DNA of 64,000 nucleotides from Medicago truncatula (taxonomy: Eukaryota > Streptophyta > Magnoliopsida > Fabales > Fabaceae): contig NC_053045.1 of the NCBI RefSeq assembly GCF_003473485.1, forward strand, positions 53,734,494 through 53,798,493. The letters are read 5' to 3'. The number at the start of each line of letters is the position of its first letter. Position 1 is the stretch's first letter. Positions 33,445 through 43,939 of the stretch are shown here, piece by piece. The position numbers and the translations under genes are program-made. A model generated the notes under the pieces. It searched no databases, was not told the DNA's origin, and saw only the letters and a list, made by a program, of their open reading frames with translations.

Positions 33445-33725
33445 GAGTTGCTTTTTTTTCTGATTTCTGATTCACGCAACTCTCTCACTCAATTTTCGAT
33501 GATGATGTATGTAAGTAGCTGTCACATATTCAGATTTTAATTATTATTTTTAACGTTTTCTTCGTATAGTATGCATTGCAAATTGCAAACAATTAGTAAT
33601 AAAAATGGATCTATGTGAAATGTGACACAAAAATCACACAGCTCTCATGAAAACAACCTAACAACGCTAACATTTCTAGACAGGTGTGTATAAACTTTGA
33701 AAATGTCATCAAAAATGAGTTTTTA

Positions 33726-33792
33726 AGCTCACTAGGAGAATGATTCTCTCAAAAAAAAAAAAAAAAAAAAAAACCAGCTCACTAGGAGAATG
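33726..33792 (+). mobile_element. Tail-only micro-retroposon with 17-bp TSD
   Basis: AGCTCACTAGGAGAATG occurs at 33726-33742 and 33776-33792 around a 33-bp insert of ATTCTCTC, a long A run and CC. Confidence 0.6.
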
Positions 33793-34269
33793 CTCATGAG
33801 TTGTTAAATTCGGGTTTTCACCTCATGTCCACTACGACACTAGGAAACTCGTACGAGTTTACTTTATATTAAAATTAGGGTTATGCTAACAAATGCCGTT
33901 AGAGCACTGATCAAGAATTTAAAATAAGAAATGATTGATGAAATTTAGATATTAAAATGAGTCATGTCAACCAAATGGAAAGAAAAAACAAAATCAGAAA
34001 GTAAAATATACAATTTTCGAAAAAAAACATTTCCTTTAATAATTTCTTAACTAGTGTCACGGGAACACCGGTTAACATTTCTCATTAAAAATTTACTTTT
34101 TGTTGTTTCAAATGTGTTGAATGCAAAAATTTTAAGATAACATTACAAAAAACATGAGACACATATGTATCAGTTAAACTATGTTACATTTTATATTTTG
34201 CGAACAATTAACATTACAACTCGCACAGGTACTTACCTAGTTTATATTTATTAGCTATGTGTTAGGTCA

Positions 34270-35091
34270 GTGTTCGAGTGGTTGTGATCAGGACGAAAAC
34301 GACGATCATATGTTCGTGGGTTGCGTATATTATGTCAACATTTGGAAGCATATTTGTCTTTGGCTTGGCATCTCTATGACGGACAGGTTACTTATTTTTT
34401 AGCATTTTACATAATTTACGAATTTACTTGACAATTTTGAGAGAATTTGATTTTCTCTTCATATTATTTGGATGGTGGTTGTTTGGGTTATTTGAAAAGA
34501 TAGGAGTAGCCATATTTTTCGGCAAAAAGAACGATACTTGCAGCAGCTTGTGTTGACAATGTGAAGCACTTTTCATTTAAGTGGCATCCTACAACTTTCA
34601 ACTGGATCAAATGTAATACAGATGGTGCAGTCTTAGGAAATCCAGGTCAAGCTGCTTGTGCTGGCATTTTTAGAAATATAAATGGTGAAAGTTTGGGATG
34701 GTTTGCAGCCAATCTAGGCATATCAAATGCTCTTTATGCGGAGATTATGGGAGTGATCCTTGCTATAGAAGCCGCCATTGATAGAAACTAGAATTACTTA
34801 TGGATAGAGAGTGACTCCAAGCTTGCCACCCTAGCTTTCAAATCCCCCCTCATATAGTTCCTTGGCAGTTGAAAAATAGATGGGAAAACTGTCTTTTGAA
34901 ACTGAGCTCTTTTCATTTTTTGATCTCTCACATTTTAAGAGAAGGAAATCATTGTACATACACACTTGCTAACTTAGGTCTCTCAATTATTGGTTATATT
35001 TGGTGGTATTCACCCCTGTTCATATTAGATGAGACCTTGTTAGAAAAAGACTTAGTCTTGGCCCCCCTCACTTTTTGTATATCACTTTTTA
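34270..35091 (+). pseudogene. LINE fragment: zf-RVT end plus RNase H-like (RVT_3) domain
   Basis: The upstream part reads like a zf-RVT end (DDHMFVGCVYY, WKHICLWLGI). From 34561 a frame gives an RNase H-like domain: FNWIKCNTDGAVLGNPGQAA, GIFRNINGESLGWF and YAEIMGVILAIEAA, then a TAG at about 34789-34791 followed in frame by LWIESDSKLA. A second piece gives LREGNHCTYTLANLG. The RNase H carboxylates are visible in TDGA, AEIM and ESDS. Stops break the frame, so it is dead. It is a different LINE lineage from the 7.8-14.4-kb element, which has no RNase H. Confidence 0.8.
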
Positions 35092-35100
35092 TTTTTTAAT

Positions 35101-35835
35101 GGAAAATGATGGGTAGACATCTTTTTCTTGTACACACTTTTGTACCACTTGCATATGTGGCATTTAAATTAAAAAAAAATTCTAACCCTCTCTCCTCAAA
35201 TCCTCGTTCCCAGATCTCTCTTTCTCACTATACAAAAAAAAAAAAAAAAAAAAACTCTCACATCTCCAACTATTTTTCTTCTCCGTTCATTCCTCCCCTC
35301 CGCCTCGTCGCCGCCGTTAGACTCTCCCTCTCTCTATCCCTTTCTTCTCCGGCCATCCCTGGTGTCAAATCCGTGGTGGTGGTTGTTAGATCGACGAAAA
35401 TGGTGGTGGTGAGATTTGTGGGTGAGGAAGTCGACGGTGGTTGTGAGATCTAGGGACGATGGTTGTGAGATTTAAGTCGACGGTGGTTGTGGGTAACGAC
35501 GGTGGTGGACATACGGGGTTGAAGTCGAACGAAGGTTGTTAGATCTGACGGCGAAGGTTGTTAGATCTGACGGCGACGGTGGTGCCTGTGAATTTTGAGG
35601 GTGATGACGGCGACGGTGGTGGTGAGTTTTGAGATTGAAGGCGGCGGACGAAGGTTGCCGGTGGTGGTTCCGGTGAGGGAGAAGAAAGTGAGGTCTGAAG
35701 AAGAAAGAGTGTGAGAGTTGCTGAATTTGTTGGACAAACTTAACCCTTCTTTTTTGTGAATGGACAAAATTGCCCCTGCAATATGGGGTGTACAAGAATG
35801 GTATGCCACATGGGGTGGTTTATCTATCACCACTC
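35101..35835. mobile_element. Probable Mutator-like element carrying GC-richer, gene-like sequence
   Basis: TTTTTTAAT is present at 35092-35100 and 35836-35844, a possible 9-bp TSD, though its low complexity weakens it. The ends share only imperfect inverted similarity (GATGGGTAGACAT against GGTGATAGATAAA), with sub-terminal CTTGTACAC blocks in inverted order. The interior switches from a CT-rich leader to repeated GGTGGTTGTGAGATC- and GGTTGTTAGATCTGACGGCG-like units. It suggests a captured gene 5' region (Pack-MULE), but I do not recognise the source. Confidence 0.4.
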
Positions 35836-35961
35836 TTTTTTAATATATTTTGGATGTTGCCACCATGGGGCATCAAGCTTAAAAAAAATATTAATTTGGG
35901 TTTTAATTTTCATGACAGGTGGATTCTTTAATCTTATCCCTAACTAGAATGTCGTATTGTT

Positions 35962-36097
35962 ATCCCCGTGAGTTTAACTCAATTGGTAGGAATATTGCAT
36001 GTTATATGCAGGAGCCGGAGTTCGAACCCCAGACACTCCACTTATCCACAATTAAATTGTGTGAACTCTAACCACTAGACTACTTGACAAAAAAAAA
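35962..36097 (+). mobile_element. tRNA-derived SINE, family B, with 14-bp TSD
   Basis: Box A-like AGTTTAACTCAATTGGTAGG, box B-like GGAGTTCGAACCCC and an ending CTACTTGACAAAA. AATGTCGTATTGTT (35948-35961) and AATGTCGCATTGTT (36098-36111) form a 14-bp TSD with one mismatch. Confidence 0.8.
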
Positions 36098-36380
36098 AAT
36101 GTCGCATTGTTTTCTAGCTAGCAATGTTGGTGGATTGATTTTGTATATTCTAATGGTATCATCTCTTGAGTCTTAACCTAATACTCCTTATGTGGGTTGG
36201 GAGCTCCGGTGATTAATATATATCGAGAAATGTTATCTAGTGCCTCCGGGGCACTCGTTAACAAGATCCATATATATTTTATTGTTTTGTTAAAAAAAAA
36301 TATAAAGTCATTTTGTTTTTAAGAAATATAGAAATGATACAATAAGTTAATTAGAATTATACGATATCTATTTTATTTTA

Positions 36381-36623
36381 GGGTGTGTTTGGATTGAGGG
36401 TTTAGGAGGGGAATGAATGTGAGGATTTACTTTTGTTTTTTAAATTACGGACTATATAACTTGTTTTTCTAAAATAAATTAAATGTGATTGAAGTATTAT
36501 ATGATCGTTTATCATGTTAATATGTTAACTTTTTAAAAAACATTTCATAGTGTCCGTAATTTAAAAATGAAAAGTAAACTCTCCCCTCCCTTTCCCGCCT
36601 AAACCCTTCATCCAAACACACCC
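36381..36623. mobile_element. Tourist-like (PIF/Harbinger) MITE with TTA TSD
   Basis: Ends GGGTGTGTTTGGAT and ATCCAAACACACCC are perfect 14-bp inverted repeats. TTA lies on both sides (36378-36380 and 36624-36626). Length is 243 bp. Confidence 0.8.
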
Positions 36624-37036
36624 TTAGAAGTATAGTTATGTTAATTAAAATTATAAGGTATCTATTTTTTTTTAAAAAAAGGTATCTATTTTATTTTAGG
36701 AGTACAATATCTGTTTTTGAGAACTGCTAGCGGCAGTCGCTTCAACACACGCGGAGAAACACTCACTCAATTATCAAAGGCACGTCACCTAAATCTTTTA
36801 AATTCTTGATCTGATAATCGGTTATGTCTATCTTAACTTTTATTATTATTATTAAGGGTTTGTCTAACATGTGCAACATTGCACATGTTAAAACAACTAA
36901 TAGTATTAACTTTTTCTTGAAGAGCCGGTTGCCGGTTTACTCATTTACAAAAAGTGTGACGTGGCAACCTGTATGCGTGAGTGTTTGTTTGTTAGCGTGT
37001 GTTCTCAAGGTACATATATAGCCTTCAAAATACATA

Positions 37037-37331
37037 CTCCCTCCGTCCCTATATATAAGACCCTTTTGTCAAAATCACGGGAATTAAGATAGTGAATATT
37101 TGTATTAAAGTTGTTTGTAATTACTATTGTTTTTACAATTTTATCCTTTAAGAAAGAAGGTTAGTTTATGTTTTCAACATGTTATTTATTGTTGATGGAA
37201 GAAAAAGATGTATAATAAATAGGGATATGTATGTAAAGAAATAATTAATGTAGTTGAAAATAACAAAAGGGTCTTATAAAAAGGGACAAAAAAAATTCTC
37301 AAAAGGGTCTTATAATTAGGGACGGAGGGAG
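37037..37331. mobile_element. Stowaway (Tc1/mariner) MITE with TA TSD
   Basis: Begins CTCCCTCCGTCCC and ends GGGACGGAGGGAG, with TA at 37035-37036 and 37332-37333. Sub-terminal AAGACCCTTTTGTCA is echoed by AAAAGGGTCTTATAA. 295 bp, no coding sequence. Confidence 0.92.
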
Positions 37332-37333
37332 TA

Positions 37334-38099
37334 TTTGTCAAAAAAAAATTATATTAATACACGTGTAAACTATACGTGTTTGTAGGAAATATTTTTAAAA
37401 TATATGTGTTATGATTTTCTGATTTATATATTTCTATCATGATTTTTTTTATCTTGTACGGTGAACATAAATATCATCTTTATTGGTAACAGTGGGGTGT
37501 TCGTAGTAAATAAATTATCCCAAAAAAATAAGGGTGTTCGTTAAGATGGAGAAAAGCAGAAAAGGGTAACCAAATTTTCTTTTTTTTACGAAAACTTATA
37601 AAAGTAATTACTTTGTTTAAAAAAAAGCATAAAAACAATTGTAACATAACTCAATTGCCAGAGGCGTATCATATTTTATATGTGGGTCGGAGTTCGAGTA
37701 TCGGATTTTCATTAATGACTTTTGTTTAATTGTTTGATATTTTTTACTAACTATAATACATTATTTATTTATGGACCTTGTTAACGAGTATCTCCGAAGC
37801 ATTTTTTAAGTATGTTAAATTAAGAAATTATTCTTTAAAAATGTCAAAGTTTTCAATTTTCAATACAGTGATTACACAACTTTTCATAAAGAGTTACTAT
37901 TTAAGACCCTTAACCAGTGCACCGAGACACTAGTTAACATTTTCCTTTATTTATTTATTTATAGTAAGACATGTAATGTAAGGAGGAAGGAAGGTTCGAA
38001 TTATGATTTTTTTTTTTAAGGGAAGGTCCGGACTATTAGACCTCGAGTAATCTACCATTTTTTTTTAATTCAAGTTTGGTCAATTTATATATTGTTTCA
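37334..38099. other. AT-rich intergenic stretch
   Basis: No gene was seen. A degenerate tRNA-like SINE is possible at about 37645-37735 (AACTCAATTGCCAGAGG, then GGAGTTCGAGTATC). Confidence 0.35.
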
Positions 38100-38115
38100 G
38101 TAATGTGATTTTTTT

Positions 38116-38201
38116 ATCCCCGTAAGCTTAGTTCAATTGGTAGGATAATGTATAATATATGCAAAGTCTGATATTTGAATCCAGGACACCAAAAAAAAAA
38201 T
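38116..38201 (+). mobile_element. Truncated SINE, family B, with perfect 16-bp TSD
   Basis: AAGCTTAGTTCAATTGGTAG and a degraded box B (TATTTGAATCCAGG) are followed by an A run. GTAATGTGATTTTTTT occurs at 38100-38115 and 38202-38217. Confidence 0.75.
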
Positions 38202-38242
38202 GTAATGTGATTTTTTTTAAAGATTTCATTAATGTGATAAAT

Positions 38243-38295
38243 AGGCACAAGTGATAAAGTTTGTAAAAAAAAAAAAAAAGGCACGAGTGATAAAG
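38243..38295 (+). mobile_element. Tail-only micro-retroposon with 17-bp TSD
   Basis: AGGCACAAGTGATAAAG (38243-38259) and AGGCACGAGTGATAAAG (38279-38295) flank 19 bp of TTTGT plus an A run. Confidence 0.55.
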
Positions 38296-38324
38296 ATTAG
38301 TTTTTGAAAGATTTCAATGTGTTT

Positions 38325-38370
38325 AACAATCCCTAAAAACTTGTCCAAAAAAAAAAACAATCCCTAAAAA
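38325..38370 (+). mobile_element. Tail-only micro-retroposon with 15-bp TSD
   Basis: AACAATCCCTAAAAA occurs at 38325-38339 and 38356-38370 around 16 bp of CTTGTCC plus an A run. Confidence 0.55.
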
Positions 38371-39579
38371 AAATTAGTTTCACAATGACATGTATGATGT
38401 ATCATTTTTTTAATTTCCTATTCTCCATCGATGGTAGATAAATAATCTCCTTTTTAAGTAATCATAATACATTTTTTATTTATTAGCAATAATGAGACGT
38501 TTAATGAAGAATTTAAGATCCAAATTGTTTGAAATCTAGTCGTAATTTATGCAATATTTTACTGTAACAAATAAAATTTTCATAAAAACAGTGTAACAAT
38601 TAAAATAATTGCATATTAATTAATAATTAAAGTAATGGCATATATCATGTCTTTTTCTTAGTTTTATTTTTATTTTCAACTCTTGATTATTTATTATTGA
38701 ATACTGAGACATTTGAGTAGGAATTCAAGGTCCGAATTATTAGACGTCTAGTCAAGTAATCTACGCATAATATTTTTGAGTTCATATTTTCTGTATTTAT
38801 CTATCATTTCATTCACGAGAAAGATAAACACAAATGAAATTTAGTATCAGAGTGACTTATATCATGTCTTTCTTATTTCAATTCTCGATTGATTGCAAAT
38901 AAATAATCTCCTTTTTTAGGAACCATCATACAATATTTATTTAGTACTAAATAATGAGACGTTTGATGAAGAATTCAAGGTTCAAATTATTAGAAATCTA
39001 GTCGTAATTTAAGCATCATTTTATTTAAGTGTAACAATTAGAATCTTCATAGTCCTTGTACCGAAACAAAAAATATCTTCATATGTAGTCCATAAGTCCT
39101 AACCGTAAAAATGCAAAAATTGTTAACCCAAACACAATGACACGGGTTTGAATCCTGGCTCTTTCACTAGTGTGTGTGTGAGAGATGATAATAGTTTTAT
39201 CATTTTGTCCGACTAAAAAATATCTTCATAATAAAGTGTAACCATTAAAATAATGACATATTAAAATAATGGCATATATCATGTCCTTTTTCTTAGTTTT
39301 TGTCTTTTATTTTCAACTCTTGATCGATAGCAAATAAATAATACAGCTGGTTTTTGCCACAAATTTCTCTCCTTTTCCATACACAATAACATTCATAATT
39401 AATTACGTTAAATACCGTAATCCCCGTGAAAAATTTCCGAATTCAGATGGTAAATTCCCTCCTTATGATCCTTCTTCCACTCATATTTTCTTCTATAATA
39501 ACAATCTCTTTTTTACTGACAAGATCTACAACACTATCCTCACAAAGATCTAAACAAAACACACACAAAAATAACCACA
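38371..39579. other. Upstream region of the intact BASL-like gene
   Basis: Contains a diffuse repeat: near 38450-38560, 38690-38790 and 38930-39030, related segments read AATAATGAGACGTTTGATGAAGAATT-like sequence followed by a GAAATCTAGTCGTAATTT-like end. A family-A SINE lies at 39091-39220. Similarity with unit 1 resumes at about 39505, just before the gene. Confidence 0.4.
39091..39220 (+). mobile_element. tRNA-derived SINE, family A
   Basis: AAAATTGTTAACCCAAACAC, box B-like GGGTTTGAATCCTGG, ACTAGTGTGTGTGTGAG and a final CATTTTGTCCGAC followed by A residues. Box A is degraded. Confidence 0.6.
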
Positions 39580-41612
39580 ATGGCTTGGCTTGCTAGATGG
39601 ATCACATCATGTTTCTTGCCATGCAGGCTTCCTTCAAGTATATATGTTTTGTCTTTTTTTCTTTCTTGATTACTATTTAGTTAATCAACGTCACATCTAA
39701 AGTACATTAGAAAAGTACATATATTTTTTTGGTTAAAAAAGATAGAAAAAGATAAACATTCACTTTTAATCATTTGTTAGTTTTCCTCGGTTGGTTTTGG
39801 TCTTGTGGTTTTTTGCTCTGCCCCATTGTTTAGGACTACTTATTTGTTTCTTATCTCCTTGTATGTATGTGTATCTATCTATATGTATGTATATGGCATT
39901 AAAAAAAAAACACTTTTAATGTTTTTTTTTTTTATGATCTATCCGCAGATGCTGATGAAATGGCTTCATCACCTCGTGTGATAGTGAGAAAGAAGACATT
40001 TGACAAGAGAAAAGAAGAAAGCTTTAATAGTAGTTTCCACAAAAAACATTCCTCACAGAAAAGCACAAAATGCAATAAGAGACAACTAAACGAAAAATCG
40101 ATGGTCGATGACAAAAATGGTGTTCCAACTGTGAACAAGTTTGATGAATCAAGTAGGTCATTTTTTCCGGATGACGATTATATAGTATTCTGCTTTGATA
40201 AAGATGGACCATTTGATGTGGTGAAAGATGACAAAGGCTGTGTGCATAAATTTGCAAGGCCTTTGAAGCTTCAGGTATGTAGCTATTTCCATTTTATTAG
40301 GAAATTGTTCACCTAGCTGGACTGTTACATTCTCGTATGATACCAAAGCATTGATAATAAAAAATGTTGAATGATCTGGTTAAAAATTTGTTTTTGTTAC
40401 TTTTACATGACTCAAAAGCAGGTGAAATATGATGAGGATGCAGACCAAGTTAGCAACATCAACATTCATAACAAAATATCAAATACAAATCATCATGTTA
40501 CTGACCAAAAAGATCAAGATTGTAGAGAGGTGCCCTACCACACACAACCTTGACCTTTTTCATGTTTGCGTTCAAGTGTTGCAACTAAGGTTTTAAATCG
40601 CGGCCGCAATGCCGTGTCATAATCTTTGATATAATAAGAGAATTATGACTAATTAAAATATGTTTTATGCAGGTTGAGGGAATTGAAGACTATGAGATGT
40701 CATTTGCAAAATCAAGGGACTCTGTCCAATCTGAAGGCAGTACTGATTCTTTTGCTTTCCCTGTGTAAGTCAATCTTATATTATCAATCAATCATAATCG
40801 TCATTTGTCTAATGTAAAAAAAAAAATTATATAGATTTTTTTGGAGGAGGAAAAATTATATTGTTAATCGGTCATTATTGTCATATTCAAAACGTTAGAT
40901 TTCAATCATAACTAGTTTTGTGATTTGTTGATGGTGTTATTTTACACTAACGTGTATCTAAATTAAACTCATATAATAATCGTCTATGTGCAAAACATAT
41001 ATAGAACTTTGCTGTTACATGTTGTCAAGTACTAGATGGTGGTTTTTCTTTGCAAAACACAGGTTAGATTGGGAAGGGATTGGAACTCCAACACAAATGC
41101 CTAAACCAGAAGGTCAACATCACCTAAAGAAGCAGAAGGATACAGCCGCATTTCCTAATTTCATGAAGAAATCGCTGCATGTTGACCCTACCAGCGAACA
41201 ACTGAAGCAGAAGGTTCATAAGAAGATTGAAACCAGTAACAATTATACTAAATCCTGTGACAAAAAAAGGTTTGTACTTTTCAATAAGGTTTGGGGCAAT
41301 AATGGACCCAATGAAGCCGAAGAAAACGGAAAAATTAATGGGAAAACTCCAAAGAGTTCTAAGAAGGATGCTACTATTAGAAACCGTGGTTCTGCTAAGA
41401 AAGAATTAGTTACCAAGAAGAAATCTGGAAAAGTTGAAGATGATGTTGATAATTCAAGTTTGGCTTTGAGTGAAATGGTTTGTTGTGATAATTCTGTGGG
41501 TTTGGCTGGGCTGAACAAAGATGCCGCGAAAAGGGGCTTTGAATTGATGGGGGAATCAAAGAGGGTTGTGTTGGAGGATAGGAGGAGGAAGTTAAGTATA
41601 TTATCTTGCTGA
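39580..41612 (+). CDS. BASL-like cell-polarity protein, five exons
   Basis: Exons 39580-39637, 39949-40274, 40422-40529, 40673-40764 and 41063-41612 join in frame to 377 residues. The N-terminus MAWLARWITSCFLPCRLPS resembles the BASL N-terminal WASCFLACK region. A basic stretch follows (VRKKTFDKRKEE, about 32-43). DDDYIVFCFDKDGPFDVVK (about 94-112) is the conserved BASL block, and TDSFAFPVLDWEGIGTP contains the FxFP MAPK-docking motif FAFP (191-194). The C-terminal third is lysine-rich and has no domain I recognise. In Arabidopsis, BASL sets polarity in asymmetric stomatal-lineage divisions through YODA and MPK3/6. At 377 residues this protein is longer than BASL (about 262). The donor of exon 3 (GTGCCC) is weak, so exon 3 usage is the least certain part. 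Neighbouring FUL-type and DOF5.4-type genes support orthology. Confidence 0.85.
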
Positions 41613-42285
41613 ACATTCACATTTTGTTGTTTTGATGATTGTAATTTATACTAGTATGCTTAGATATGATATGAGGTTAGACTTAGAGAGAGCTTTTAAA
41701 CTCTTGCCCAAACTAATTGGGAGATCTCTGAAATGGATTTCAAAACATGCATTTGGTTGTTGAAGTTTTGTTGCTTGTGTTCTTTGAACTATTATGATGA
41801 TCATTATGCATATCTACTACTAGTTTGAAGGATTCATGGTATAGTTTCAACTTTCAATCAAGTTATGAGAATTGGTAGCATTTGATTCCCTATCTGTAAA
41901 AACTTACTCGCTCTAACCTATATCTGGGAGCTGAGAAAATACCTTCATTGCTATTTTATATGTTCAGTTCATTTTTAAATTATAGTTGATCTTCATTGTT
42001 GTGGCAACAGGTCCTTTCTTTTCCATCATGAACCACTTGATTAAGTACACTTTGTTAAAACATGAAGGAATCAGGATATCCTTATGCACATTCCAGAGGA
42101 TTTCCTAAATCATTAACAAAAACACAAGAACTTCAATGCAATAATTTTGCAAAAAATCTCCCCACCTCTAAGAGGTGTCAAAAGTTCGATTTCTCAAACC
42201 CAAGAAGAATTCTTCTAAAATACTTTTAATTAATACAACCACCATAATAACAAATATCACCAAAAGTTTTAAACTTGAAACTCTA
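41613..42285. other. BASL-like 3' region and spacer
   Basis: Presumed 3' UTR then AT-rich intergenic sequence; no gene was recognised. Confidence 0.4.
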
Positions 42286-42633
42286 GGGTGTGTTTGTTTC
42301 AAGTTATAATTGTTGATTCCCGGGAATAAAATGATAGGAATGTATATGCCTATGTTTGTTACAAGTTTACTAAATTTTATTCCCGGGTATAAAATGTTCC
42401 TAGGAATAGAAAAAATTTCCCAAGGAAAAGGGGGGGAATAAAGTTCCCATGGAGATGAGAATAAATTCATAAATAGTTTACCATTATAATCTCTATTTTT
42501 ATGGTTCCTAGGAATATTATAAAGCTAACCAAACATATTTTTTCTAAATTCCTTGGAATAAAATTCCCATCTTTATATTCCAAGGAATGTTATTCCTAGG
42601 AATAAATTTGGTAAACTTGAAACAAACACACCC
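42286..42633. mobile_element. Foldback MITE, probably PIF/Harbinger-like
   Basis: Inverted ends GGGTGTGTTTGTTTCAAGTT and AACTTGAAACAAACACACCC, with repeated TCCCGGGAATAAAA- and TTCCTAGGAATA-like inner motifs. TA lies outside each end (CTA on the left, TAG on the right), so the TSD is 2-3 bp and not fully clear. 348 bp. Confidence 0.65.
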
Positions 42634-43939
42634 TAGGTCTTAGAAAATCAATTCTTTTTCTTTAAAACACATAATCAAAAAGTTCTAATTCTTCTGAAAA
42701 GTACGCAACACTTAGACACGTAGTTTCCTTCCAAAATTTGTTCACTTCAGATTTTTTCATCCCCAAAAATGAGTTTCTCATTGCCTTTTTCTATTTATTG
42801 AATTTACATAACTCGATTCATCTATTGCTGCTATATGTATATACTAAATACAGCTCGAGTTCATAATAGGCAAATCCATACAGAGAATTGTTCAGAACTT
42901 CTTTCATTTTCATCCTTGCTTTGCTTCAAAAGTTAACTTAAACTCTACATGTATTACTGTCCCTTTCCTCATTAGAATTGAGTTTGTCCCAGAATTGAGT
43001 TTCCTCATTAGAATTTTCTCTTGTTTTTAAGTTCTTAATTTGTTTGTTTTAATCCAAAGGTTGAATGATTCTTCTTTTTCTGGTAAGGAAGGGGTTACAT
43101 GACTCTAACATGTATACATATAGTTCTTAATTTATGATTTCAACTCCTCTTTAGTTTTACTGCAGACGGAATTTATCTTTTATTTTGATGATATATCAAC
43201 ATTAAAATAAGTAGTGTAATGAAATTTCAACTGACATAACTAAAAGTATTGGTCACAATAAAACTAGTGACTTTCACCCTTGATCACATACTTGAAGGTA
43301 CTATCAATGTTCGCTTTCAAGAGTCGTTCAAGGTTATTTTACAGCAAGGAAATGAGCAAATTTTGTTGTTTTTCTCTTACAATAGGTAGATAGTAAAAAT
43401 ATGAACAAGTATCAAGTACATTTTCACCTTTTCATTAGAATGTATACAAAAACCAAACTGACTGCAGAATTTATACAAAAATAAAAGCTTAAATATTAAC
43501 AATACAGATGACTTGTTTAGCTTGTCGATACATAGCTATGGACCACTTAATGGAAGTATGAAACCAGAAGACAACTTGAATACACGCCCACACATAGACA
43601 TAGCCACATAGGGGAAGTTGGAAGCCACAACTCAGAGGAATCAGAATCATGATAGTAACAGTTTGCTGCTGTTTTGAACAATAACCGAAGCCCCAACAGG
43701 CTAACACAAATACAGCCACTGCATCTTAGAATCAGCTACTAGAAAAAAACTAGAATGCAAAGACTCACATTTAACCCTAGTCAAACAAGCTCTAGTTTTT
43801 TGATTTGTTACATAAAATGGAACATATTTATATTTTGTTCACAGAGAGGCATGTAAACAAACAAATCTCACCTTCCAAGACTGGATTGCTTTACCATTAG
43901 TGACTAAATAGCTCGACGTGTAAACTGAATTAGTTTAAA
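42634..43939. other. Intergenic spacer between BASL-like and MPB2C genes
   Basis: AT-rich; probably contains the MPB2C 3' UTR at its right end. No coding region or clear transposon end was recognised. A 76-codon minus frame at 43489-43719 has no recognisable features. Confidence 0.4.

Larger units (their letters stand above)
30597..41615. repeat. Tandem segmental duplication, unit 2 (asparaginase + BASL-like pair, expanded by transposons)
   Basis: Matches unit 1 from its left edge through the asparaginase gene to about 33665, then resumes at about 39505 through the BASL-like gene. The intervening 5.8 kb consists largely of insertions: a LINE piece, a Mutator-like element, SINEs and MITEs. 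Confidence 0.8.

Noticed and set aside
36655..36692. Further micro-insertion candidate (AAGGTATCTATTTT repeated around T and A runs)
   Set aside because: The insert is only about 10 bp of T and A runs, so slippage cannot be separated from retroposition.
37645..37735. Possible third copy of SINE family B
   Set aside because: Only weak box A and box B similarity, no A tail and no TSD; mentioned only in the spacer entry.
43489..43719. 76-codon minus-strand frame left of MPB2C
   Set aside because: No splice continuity with MPB2C and no recognisable motif; likely chance or 3' flanking sequence.
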